Positions 57,484 through 64,000 of a stretch of DNA of 64,000 nucleotides are shown in pieces; within the stretch, counting starts at the first letter, position 1; each line of letters starts with the position of its first letter. The DNA lies in assembly GCA_963743785.1 (NCBI GenBank), contig CAVURD010000034.1:62001-126000 (forward strand), given 5' to 3'. Both the position numbers and the translations under genes were made by a program. Source of the DNA: Bog-473 sp963743785 (lineage in GTDB: Bacteria; Actinomycetota; Acidimicrobiia; Acidimicrobiales; RAAP-2). The notes beneath the pieces were generated by a model, which was not told where the DNA came from, made no database searches, and was given only the letters and a program-made list of their open reading frames with translations.

Positions 57484-59417
57484 TCGGCATGACAGTGCCC
57501 CCCTCCCGGCGACGAGGGCGGCACGTCGAGCGCGGGATTGCGGTCGAAGAAGCCGACGGGGATCAGCGAGAACCCGGTGTACTCCACCGGCATCACGGGC
57601 CAATCCTCGGGCCGGGGCAGGTGCGTGACTCCGAAGGAGTGCCACAGCACGATGTCGGTGTCGACGATCGCCCGGTCCCGGGCCGTCCAGGCGGGCAGGC
57701 CCTCGCCCCCGTTGGACTGGTTGGGGTACTCACCGGCGGCCCGGCGCTCTTCCTCGTCGAAGGGGGTGACCCAGAGGTTCTCGGCGGCGAACGCAGCCCG
57801 GCGCCCGACGCTCGATCCCGGATCAGCCAGCAGCGTCGGAGTCGAGGCCGGCAACAGCTTGTAGGCCGTGGGCTGGCCCACACCATTGGTCTTGGAGCGG
57901 TTGGCGATCTTCCAGATCCGGCTCCGGGACGGGTCGACCCGACGGCGGGCCGCCAGCTCGGTGTCCAACAGCGTCGCCGTCGGCGCGAAGGCGTTGTTCC
58001 ACGGGTTGTCCTCACCGGGCGGCGAGGGCAGCGTGTCGACCTCGAACACCGAGTTGTCCGGACCGTCGATCTCGACGTCGAGACGGACGTTGAACATGTG
58101 CTGGTGATACGGCGCGGCCAGGCCGGGGGCGATCATGTTGGCGTGCGGTCCGGGGTCGTCGCCGTCGACACCCATGGTCGACATGATGCCCGACAGCTTG
58201 ACTTCCAGCTGCACCGTCCCGTCGAGATAGAAGTACCAGTAGAAGCCGTACTCGTAATTGCCGACGGTGGCGATGGAGCTGATGACCAGTCGCCGGGAGC
58301 GGCGCACCTCGGTTCGCCCCGACGGCAGGTCGACGTGCTTCCAGAGGATGCCGTAGTCCTCCTCGTGCATGCAGATGGCGTTGGCCCGCGTCCGGGGCTT
58401 GCCGTGCTCGTCGGCGAACACGTCGTCGAAGTAGTAGATCTCGCCGAGGCAGTCACAGCCGAGCGTCAACGAATTGGCCATGCGGCCGAGGCCCCACTCG
58501 CCCGCGTCGAAGGCGCTCTTCCAGGCGTGCATCGGGCCCGGGTGGCCGTAGGGGACCACCATCTCGCTCACCGAGGCTCGATAGATCAGCGGGCGGACGG
58601 CACCGCCGTCCTCGTAGCCGACCGTGTGGAGCACCAGCCCCTCGTGCGGGTCCATGCCGACCCGCATCGACCACTTCTGCCAGCGCACCAGGTTGCCCTC
58701 CACCGTGAAGCTGGGCCCCTCGGGCTGGGTGATGGTGAGCGGGCGCAGGTCGGCGCGCAGCGGTCCGTTGTCCTCGGGGTAGTAACTCCCCCCTTGGGGC
58801 GGGAAGGGCACCACGCCGAGGTCGACCACTTCGAGCACCTCGCCCCGTCCCCCGTCGACGTAGGCCATGAGGCCTTCGAGGGGACGGGCGTAGCCGTTGT
58901 CGTCGGTCGAGTCGCGCAGGTAGGCCAGACAGCGGAAGATCCGCCGACCCTCCTCGTGGGCCACCCCGAAGGTGCCGGCCGGCCACGGGTCGATCTGGAC
59001 CAGCGAGGTGTCCTCTATTCCCCGCCGGACCAGCGCGGCGTTCCAGTCCGCGTGCTCGTGCAGCGCGACCAGGGTGGCCATGGCGTCTTCCATCTGCAGG
59101 CCCGGGCGGACGTCGGCCACCTCGCGCCAGAGGTCCACCTCGCTGCGGGTGACCGAGACGATCGCCTCGGTCACGTTGGCCTCGGGGCCCTGCAGCAGCT
59201 GCAGGCGGACCCGCCGGTCGACCTTCACCTCCTCGCCCCGGTCGAAGGCCCGTACCAGGTCCTTGGGGGGCTCGCACAGGCCCACGTAGGCGTAGCGGAC
59301 GTCGGCGGCGGGGATGCTGGTGCGCCCGCTGTCGGCCACGATCTTGCGGGCCTGGGTGATCTCGTCTCCGGCCAGCGGGGCCAACGGGTGCAACGGGTGC
59401 GGCGGGGGGTTGGTCAT
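57480..59417 (-). CDS. Copper amine oxidase (topaquinone-type primary-amine oxidase)
   Basis: Oxidises primary amines to aldehydes with ammonia and peroxide. 645 residues. The quinone precursor Tyr388 lies in VGNYEYGF, the catalytic base Asp304 in AFDAGEWGLG, and the copper ligands are His438 and His440 (HQHMFNVRLD) and His599 (GVTHLPRPEDW). No signal peptide, so cytoplasmic, as in Arthrobacter. The C terminus is unusual, ending in HCHAE after a Pro/Gly/Ser stretch. ATG 59417 follows TAGGAT by eight bases. Operon: amine oxidase, DtxR, deaminase. Confidence 0.96.
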   Translation of the reverse strand: MTNPPPHPLHPLAPLAGDEITQARKIVADSGRTSIPAADVRYAYVGLCEPPKDLVRAFDRGEEVKVDRRVRLQLLQGPEANVTEAIVSVTRSEVDLWREVADVRPGLQMEDAMATLVALHEHADWNAALVRRGIEDTSLVQIDPWPAGTFGVAHEEGRRIFRCLAYLRDSTDDNGYARPLEGLMAYVDGGRGEVLEVVDLGVVPFPPQGGSYYPEDNGPLRADLRPLTITQPEGPSFTVEGNLVRWQKWSMRVGMDPHEGLVLHTVGYEDGGAVRPLIYRASVSEMVVPYGHPGPMHAWKSAFDAGEWGLGRMANSLTLGCDCLGEIYYFDDVFADEHGKPRTRANAICMHEEDYGILWKHVDLPSGRTEVRRSRRLVISSIATVGNYEYGFYWYFYLDGTVQLEVKLSGIMSTMGVDGDDPGPHANMIAPGLAAPYHQHMFNVRLDVEIDGPDNSVFEVDTLPSPPGEDNPWNNAFAPTATLLDTELAARRRVDPSRSRIWKIANRSKTNGVGQPTAYKLLPASTPTLLADPGSSVGRRAAFAAENLWVTPFDEEERRAAGEYPNQSNGGEGLPAWTARDRAIVDTDIVLWHSFGVTHLPRPEDWPVMPVEYTGFSLIPVGFFDRNPALDVPPSSPGGGHCHAE

Positions 59418-59425
59418 GTCGGCGT

Positions 59426-59460
59426 AATCCTAAGCGTCCGATGGCGATGACCCCGTAGGG
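59426..59460. promoter_or_regulatory. Divergent -10 boxes for the amine oxidase and purine nucleoside phosphorylase genes
   Basis: TAGGAT (minus, 59431-59426) ends eight bases before the amine oxidase ATG; TAGGGT (plus, 59455-59460) ends seven bases before the phosphorylase ATG. The gap between the genes is 50 bp and contains no ribosome site for either. Leaderless transcription in both directions is likely. Confidence 0.5.
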
Positions 59461-59467
59461 TGCCAGC

Positions 59468-60253
59468 ATGACCGACTTGGGGGATCGCCCCCTCCGCACG
59501 GCCCGCGAACTGGCCCGGCGCACGGGGGTCGAGCACCACGACGTGCTGGTCATCCTCGGGAGCGGCCTGGCCGGGACGGCGGCCCTGATCGGCAGCTCCG
59601 GCCCGTCGCTGCCGCTGGCCACGCTCCCGTTCTTCCCCCGCTACACCGCCACCGGCCATCACGCCGAGGCCTGGTCGGTGCCCATGGGCGACAAGATGGT
59701 CCTCGTCTTCGGCGGCCGCGCCCACCTCTACGAAGGCCTCGACGTGGCCGATGTGGTCCACCCCCTGCGCACCGGGATCGCCGCTGGATGCTCCACCGTC
59801 CTCCTCACCGCCGCCGTCGGCGGCCTCCGCCCGGACCTGGCCGCCGGCTCGGTGGTCACGGTGTCCGACCAGATCAACCTGACCGGGCGCTCGCCACTGT
59901 TGGGGCCCCAGTTCACCGACATGGTGGACGCCTACGCCCCCGAGCTGCGCGCGCTGGCCCGGGACACACCCGGTGTCCCAGCCCCGGCCGAGGGCGTCTA
60001 CGCCCAGGTCCCGGGGCCGCAATTCGAGACGGCGGCCGAGGTGGCCATGTTGCGCCAGCTGGGGGCCGACGTGGTGGGGATGTCCATGGCCATCGAGACC
60101 ATCGCCGCCCGGCACGCCGGGGCCGCCGTCCTGGGCCTGGCCGTGGTGACCAACGCGGCGGCGGGCACCTCGACCGACATCGCCCAGGTCGCCGCGGAGG
60201 CCGCACCCACCGTGGCCGCCATGGTCCGTCACGTCGTAGGGTCGCTCCCATGA
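59468..60253 (+). CDS. punA: Purine nucleoside phosphorylase (trimeric, PunA-like)
   Basis: Phosphorolysis of purine (deoxy)nucleosides. 261 residues. LVILGSGLAG is the phosphate loop, GRAHLYEG a second phosphate motif, LLTAAVGGL, SDQINLTGRSPLLG and VYAQVPGPQFETAAEVAMLR the purine site, and GADVVGMSMAIETIAARH the conserved C-terminal region. The SDQINLTGR motif points to inosine/guanosine phosphorylase rather than methylthioadenosine phosphorylase. ATG 59468 is seven bases after TAGGGT. The VOC gene overlaps its stop (ATGA). Confidence 0.93.
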   Translation: MTDLGDRPLRTARELARRTGVEHHDVLVILGSGLAGTAALIGSSGPSLPLATLPFFPRYTATGHHAEAWSVPMGDKMVLVFGGRAHLYEGLDVADVVHPLRTGIAAGCSTVLLTAAVGGLRPDLAAGSVVTVSDQINLTGRSPLLGPQFTDMVDAYAPELRALARDTPGVPAPAEGVYAQVPGPQFETAAEVAMLRQLGADVVGMSMAIETIAARHAGAAVLGLAVVTNAAAGTSTDIAQVAAEAAPTVAAMVRHVVGSLP

Positions 60254-60636
60254 CCTCTGCGCCCCGCGGCATCGACCACGTCGCCCTCAACGTCCCCGAC
60301 GTACCGGCGGCGCTCGCCTTCTACACCGATGTCCTGGGGCTGACCCAGCGCGACGATCGCCCCGACTTCGGCATCGCCGGAGCCTGGCTCAATGCCGGCG
60401 ACCAGCAGGTCCATCTCATCGAGCTCCCGCCGCCGAGCAGCATGGGCCAGCACTTCGCCCTGCTCTACGAGGACATCGGCGCGGTGGTCGAGAGGCTACG
60501 GGCGCAGGGGTTCACCGTGAGCGACCCGGCGGCGAGCAGCCCGGGCCGCCAGCAGGCGTTTCTCAACGATCCGTGGGGCAACGCCATCGAACTGCACCAG
60601 CACGACTCGACCCGGGCGGGTCAGCCGGCCACGTGA
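60250..60636 (+). CDS. VOC-family (glyoxalase/bleomycin resistance-like) protein
   Basis: 128 residues, one vicinal-oxygen-chelate fold: GIDHVALNVPDVPAALAFYTDVLGL, then GAWLNAGDQQVHLIELP and FLNDPWGNAIELHQ with His and Glu metal-ligand positions. Substrate unknown. ATG 60250 overlaps the phosphorylase stop (ATGA). It converges with rpmA, 37 bp apart; the open frame upstream of 60250 is an out-of-frame reading of the phosphorylase gene. Confidence 0.9.
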   Translation: MTSAPRGIDHVALNVPDVPAALAFYTDVLGLTQRDDRPDFGIAGAWLNAGDQQVHLIELPPPSSMGQHFALLYEDIGAVVERLRAQGFTVSDPAASSPGRQQAFLNDPWGNAIELHQHDSTRAGQPAT

Positions 60637-60673
60637 GCCGGGCTCCGTCGCCAGGCCGCGCAGTCGGGCCTGG

Positions 60674-60928
60674 TCAGACGCCGGTCACGACGTCGACGTG
60701 CTTGCGGCCACGGCGAGCGCCGAACTTGACCACGCCGTCGGCCGTGGCGAACAGCGTGTCGTCGCCGCCCCGGCCCACGTTCGCACCGGGGTAGAACTTG
60801 GTGCCCCGTTGGCGCACGATGATGGAGCCGGCGGTCACCGCGGTGCCGTCGAATTCCTTGACCCCGAGGCGCTGTGCCCTCGAATCGCGGCCGTTGCGGG
60901 TCGAACCGCCACCCTTCGTCTTTGACAT
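60674..60928 (-). CDS. rpmA: 50S ribosomal protein L27
   Basis: 84 residues. KTKGGGSTRNGRDSRAQRLGVK and GSIIVRQRGTKFYPGANVG are diagnostic. The N terminus (MSKTKGGGSTRNGR) needs no Firmicute-type prepeptide cleavage. It lies 18 bp after rplU. The usual next gene, obg, has been displaced to 55308. Confidence 0.98.
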   Translation of the reverse strand: MSKTKGGGSTRNGRDSRAQRLGVKEFDGTAVTAGSIIVRQRGTKFYPGANVGRGGDDTLFATADGVVKFGARRGRKHVDVVTGV

Positions 60929-60946
60929 GTCGGCTCCCTAACGCCC

Positions 60947-61261
60947 TCAGCCGGCGGCCGTGATGGCGGTGATCTCCAGCGTGGCGTAGTGCTGGCGGTG
61001 ACCCCACCGGCGACGCTGGTTGGACTTGTTCTTGTAGGTCATGGCGTTGATCTTGGGGCCCTTCTCCTCGCCCACCACCTTGGCCGTGACCGAGGCGCCG
61101 GACAGCTGGGCCGGCGTGGCCAGCACGGTGGCGCCGTCCACGACGAGAACCGGCTCCAGGGAGATCTCGGTGCCGACGGGCTGGCCCAGCAGCTCGACGC
61201 GCAGACGCTGGCCCTCGGCCACCCGTTCCTGCTTTCCACCCGACTTGATGACCGCATACAT
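60947..61261 (-). CDS. rplU: 50S ribosomal protein L21
   Basis: 104 residues opening MYAVIKSGGKQERVAEG with TYKNKSNQRRRWGHRQHY in the C-terminal half. ATG 61261 follows the rne stop by 12 bp; TAGTAT, which overlaps that stop, ends nine bases before the ATG and no ribosome site is seen, so it may have its own leaderless promoter. In other bacteria the spacer carries the L21 leader; none is evident here. Confidence 0.98.
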   Translation of the reverse strand: MYAVIKSGGKQERVAEGQRLRVELLGQPVGTEISLEPVLVVDGATVLATPAQLSGASVTAKVVGEEKGPKINAMTYKNKSNQRRRWGHRQHYATLEITAITAAG

Positions 61262-61273
61262 AAGGAGGGGATA

Positions 61274-62923
61274 CTAGCGCAGCACGCTGTCGTCCAGCGT
61301 CACGCCCCGCCCGTTGCAGACGGCGCACTCGGTGGACAGGGTCTCCAAGAGGCCCTCTGAGATGCGCTTGCGCGTCATCTCGACCAGGCCGAGCTCGGAG
61401 ATGTCGAAGACCTGGGTCCGGGTCTTGTCCCGGGCCAGGGCGTTGCGCAGGGCCGAGGCCACCTTGTCCCGGTTCTCCCGGATCTCCATGTCGATGAAGT
61501 CGATCACGATGATCCCGCCGATGTCGCGGAGACGCAGCTGGCGGGCCACTTCCTCGGCCGCCTCGAGGTTGTTGCGGTACACCGTCTCCTCGAGGTTGGT
61601 CTTGCCCACGTTCTTGCCGGTGTTGACGTCGATCACCGTCAAGGCCTCGGTCCGCTCGATGATGAGCGAGCCGCCCGAGGGCAGCCACACCTTGCGGTCG
61701 AGTGCCTTGTGCAGTTGCTCGTGCACGTGGTAGCGCTCGAAGATGGGCAGGCCCTCCACCGCCGGGTCGTAGTACTCCACCCGGTCGGAGAGCTCGGGGC
61801 TCACGGCCTGGACGTAGTCCCGCACCTGCTCGAAGAGCGCCCGGTCGTCAATGACCACGCCCCGGTACTCGGCGTTGAGCTCCTCGCGCAGGATGCGCAC
61901 CGAGAGTTCGGGCTCCCGGTAGAGCAGGCCCGGGGCATCGGACAGCTTCGAGGCCGCCTCGATGCTGTCCCACTGCTCCAGGAGCGTGGTGATGTCGCGC
62001 TGGAGCTCGTCGGCCGAGGCCCCTTCCGCCGCCGTGCGCACGATCAGGCCATGCCCCGCCGGCTTCACCTCGTCGATGATGCGGCGCAGGCGGCGGCGCT
62101 CGTTGTCGCCCAGGCGCTTGGAAATGCCGAAGGCGGAGCTGTTGGGCACCAGCACGGCGAAGCGCCCGGGCAGCGACACCTCCTGGGTCAGCCGGGCGCC
62201 CTTGGCCCCGATGGGGTTCTTGGTCACCTGGCACAAGATGGTCTGGCCGGCCTTGAGCACATCCTCGATCCGGGGCTGGGCCCCCTTGGGGCTGCCCCCT
62301 TCGATGTCGTCCCGGTCGTAGCGCACGTCGCCCCGGTACAGGACGGCGTTCTTGGGGATGCCGATATCGACGAAGGCCGCCTCCATGCCGGGCAGGACGT
62401 TCTGCACGCGGCCCCGGTAGACGTTGCCGTCGATCTGGTTGGTGTCGTCCGAAGCCCGCGAGACGTAGTGCTCGACCAGCGAGCGGCCTTCCAACATGGC
62501 GATCTGGGTCATCCCGGGCGCGACGTGGACACAGACCAGGTAGCGCCCGACCTGCTTGCCCTTGGTGCGTTCCCGGCCCGAACGCCGGCGGCTCCGGCTG
62601 CGGCGACCGCCCTGGGCAGCGTCCCCGTCTCCATTGCCCTCGGGACCGGCCGGGGCGCCCGTTCGGGCCGGGTCCACCGGAGCCGTGGTCCCCCCGGCTT
62701 GGGCCGGGTCTACTGCAGGACTCTGCGGTGGCCTGGGCCCGACCGGCGCAACGACGGCCGCCGGGGCGGCCGCGGGCACCGGGGGTGCGGGACGGGTGTC
62801 CCCGATCCGCGGCCTCCTCGATTGGGTCCCGGCTGGGTCGCGCGGGACCGCCGGTGAGCTAGTGCCCCCCGGGACCTCCGGCACTGGACCCTCGTGGGTC
62901 TGGCTGACATCCGACTCGGACAT
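61274..62923 (-). CDS. rne: Ribonuclease E/G
   Basis: Endoribonuclease of RNA decay and rRNA maturation. 549 residues. The first 120 are Pro/Ala/Gly-rich with an Arg/Ser-rich end (RRSRSRRRSGRERTKG); then the S1 and catalytic regions (GNVYRGRVQNVLPGMEAAFVD, LIIERTEALTVIDVNTGKN, GGIIVIDFIDMEIRENRD) and the Zn-link CAVCNGRG, where most relatives have CPxCxG. There is no long C-terminal scaffold. AAGGAGG lies ten bases before ATG 62923. Followed by rplU-rpmA. Confidence 0.96.
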   Translation of the reverse strand: MSESDVSQTHEGPVPEVPGGTSSPAVPRDPAGTQSRRPRIGDTRPAPPVPAAAPAAVVAPVGPRPPQSPAVDPAQAGGTTAPVDPARTGAPAGPEGNGDGDAAQGGRRSRSRRRSGRERTKGKQVGRYLVCVHVAPGMTQIAMLEGRSLVEHYVSRASDDTNQIDGNVYRGRVQNVLPGMEAAFVDIGIPKNAVLYRGDVRYDRDDIEGGSPKGAQPRIEDVLKAGQTILCQVTKNPIGAKGARLTQEVSLPGRFAVLVPNSSAFGISKRLGDNERRRLRRIIDEVKPAGHGLIVRTAAEGASADELQRDITTLLEQWDSIEAASKLSDAPGLLYREPELSVRILREELNAEYRGVVIDDRALFEQVRDYVQAVSPELSDRVEYYDPAVEGLPIFERYHVHEQLHKALDRKVWLPSGGSLIIERTEALTVIDVNTGKNVGKTNLEETVYRNNLEAAEEVARQLRLRDIGGIIVIDFIDMEIRENRDKVASALRNALARDKTRTQVFDISELGLVEMTRKRISEGLLETLSTECAVCNGRGVTLDDSVLR

Positions 62924-62947
62924 GAGGGAAAGCCCTCCTTGCGTCGT

Positions 62948-63803
62948 TCATGAGGCACGCTCTGCGGCGTGTTCCACGACGAGGTCGGTGCTGAGCTCGC
63001 TTACCGAAAGCGGCTCGAACCGTGCTCCGTCGCGCTCGATCCATTGATGCGTTCTACAAGCCCGCGCCAGCACCACATCGGTGCCGAACGCTGAAACCAG
63101 GTCACTCGGCCGAACGCTGCGCGGATGCGTAGCCAACTCGGCCCGAAAGCGGCCCATCTGGTGTTCCCCCTGCTCAAAGGTGTCATCGCCCGTGAGCGCA
63201 AGCGACAATATGGCTGGTCGGATGTCGTCTTCGGTCTGACGACCCTTCCGCTCCCGTTGGACCGTGAGGCTGGGAGCAGCGAGCGCACGCTCGATCCGCT
63301 CTTCCAACTCCTCACCGATCACTCCGAGCACCTCCAGCTCCCAAGTACACGATGCTACCTCTTGTTGCAGCGAACCCTCCGCCATGCTGACGGGCGCCAC
63401 CGCCTGCACCGCCATGCCCTCGGGGAGCAATTCCGTCAGCAGAGCCGGCAGCTCGGAGAGGGGGGCGTCCCCCGGGCGGGCCGCCCTCCAGACGGGCATC
63501 GAGGTACTCGCCCCGGGACTCGCACCCGGTTGGGAGGGCCAGGCCGAAGCTCAGGAGGGGGTGGGGATTGAAGCCCTGGGAAAGGGCGACGGGCAATCGG
63601 CTCCGCCGCAACGCCCGTTCCCACATCCGGGCCACATCACGGTGGCTGGTGAAACGGATCTTCCCGGCCTTGGAGAACCGGAAGCGGACCCGTCGCGGCT
63701 CGGGCCCGTCCCCTCGGCTCACCGGGTTCGGCTCAGTGTGCTCACACGCCGTGGTCGCGTTCGCCGTGGTGACGTGCGCCGTGGTCACGTGCACGGTGCT
63801 CAC
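62948..63803 (-). pseudogene. TIGR03936/DUF2344 radical SAM-linked protein, one frameshift
   Basis: Two frames complete one protein. The first (GTG 63803, one base after the upstream stop) has VRFRFSKAGKIRFTSHRDVARMWERALRR and SQGFNPHPLLSFGLALPTG, then GEYLDARLEGG. The second resumes with GDAPLSELPALLTELLPEGM and runs to TGA at 62948. The switch lies in the GC run around 63465-63485 and corresponds to one extra base. The first 18 codons are three 15-bp repeats (HVTTA-type). The partner of this family is the B12-binding radical SAM protein encoded just upstream; both precede rne in many bacteria. Confidence 0.85.
63735..63800. repeat. 15-bp in-frame repeat at the DUF2344 start
   Basis: On the minus strand three units of CACGTGACCACGGCG, CACGTCACCACGGCG and AACGCGACCACGGCG follow the GTG start and encode HVTTA/NATTA pentapeptides. 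The unit length equals that of the repeat at 7053-7112 but the sequence differs. Confidence 0.8.
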
Positions 63804-63804
63804 C

Positions 63805-64000
63805 TCACCGGGCGCCGGCCGAGGAGACCAGCCGCACCGGGATCCGGCCTCCGGCCGCCAGGTCCTGCCCCGTGCCCTGACTCCCTCCGGCGGGCGGGAC
63901 CGGTGAGGCGACCACATGCTCGAGGCCGAACTCGGTGCAGGCCCCGCAGTCGTAGCAGGGCGTCCACCGGCAGTCCTCGACCCCGGCCTCGGCCAGCGCG
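63805..64000 (-). CDS. B12-binding-type radical SAM protein (TIGR03960), C-terminal end (runs off window)
   Basis: The last 64 codons of a gene entering from the right edge. The segment VEDCRWTPCYDCGACTEFGL is the cysteine-rich C-terminal motif of the large radical SAM protein that always accompanies TIGR03936. After it comes a Pro/Gly-rich tail ending GAR with TGA at 63805-63807. The catalytic part lies outside the window, so the assignment rests on this motif and on gene order. Confidence 0.75.
   Translation of the reverse strand, partial: ALAEAGVEDCRWTPCYDCGACTEFGLEHVVASPVPPAGGSQGTGQDLAAGGRIPVRLVSSAGAR

Noticed and set aside
57489..59450. Plus-strand open frame of about 650 codons over the amine oxidase
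   Set aside because: All active-site residues of the amine oxidase are on the minus strand; the plus reading has no recognisable motif.
59468..60253. Methylthioadenosine phosphorylase (mtnP), which would suit the neighbouring deaminase
   Set aside because: The SDQINLTGRSPL and PGPQFETAAEVAM motifs match inosine/guanosine phosphorylase better than MtnP.
55356..60636. Genomic island with integrase
   Set aside because: No integrase, transposase or direct-repeat ends were seen, and base composition is like the surroundings; called only an insertion relative to the usual gene order.

Overview
The window is GC-rich, gene-dense DNA from an actinobacterium, most likely an uncultivated or poorly studied lineage such as Acidimicrobiia. 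This rests on the gene set: an MtrA/MtrB/LpqB-like cassette, an F420-type luciferase-family enzyme, class II DAHP synthase, RNase J plus RNase E/G, a gram-positive LexA box, and many starts that look leaderless. No taxonomic search was run. No rRNA, tRNA, CRISPR array, transposase or phage gene was recognised.

Layout. 1-534 is the start of miaB. 712-1275 is an orphan membrane protein. 1295-6002 (minus) is ftsK, a D,D-carboxypeptidase and thrB. A LexA-box promoter at 6011-6039 separates ftsK from a divergent radical SAM gene. 7053-9002 (plus) holds small or orphan genes. 9037-38944 is a long minus-strand block, read from right to left: xerC, rpsB, tsf, pyrH, frr, cdsA, dxr, an RseP-like protease, ispG, proS, rimP, nusA, a broken ylxR, infB, rbfA, truB, ribF, rpsO, pnp, an M16 peptidase, dapB, a TetR regulator, a rhomboid protease, a second TetR regulator with a di-iron oxygenase, dapA and RNase J. 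It joins translation, RNA decay, isoprenoid and phospholipid synthesis and lysine/diaminopimelate synthesis.

39043-43655 (plus) is a solute-binding protein followed by a two-component system and a small GerMN lipoprotein. 43681-45875 (minus) is an LLM oxidoreductase, nadD, a tiny membrane protein and rsfS. 45908-48406 (plus) is aroG and an ArsR/AHSA1 pair. 48423-55308 (minus) is obg, proB, proA, a MoxR ATPase, a VWA protein and a histidine phosphatase. 55356-60636 is an insertion between obg and rpmA-rplU: a frameshifted MTA/SAH-type deaminase, a DtxR regulator, a copper amine oxidase, a purine nucleoside phosphorylase and a VOC protein. 60674-64000 (minus) is the conserved run of a B12-type radical SAM protein, its DUF2344 partner, RNase E/G, L21 and L27.

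Themes. About a dozen genes start 6-9 nt after a TANNNT -10 box with no Shine-Dalgarno site. Many neighbours overlap by 4 bp (ATGA, GTGA or TTGA). Short tandem repeats sit at gene ends and in spacers. Four frame breaks in three genes all have the polarity of one extra base, so assembly error must be excluded before calling them pseudogenes. The most interesting leads are the LexA-box leaderless radical SAM gene, the terminator-like leader of rimP-nusA, a possible orphan cobalamin riboswitch, the amine oxidase/DtxR insertion and the MoxR/VWA/phosphatase chain behind proA.
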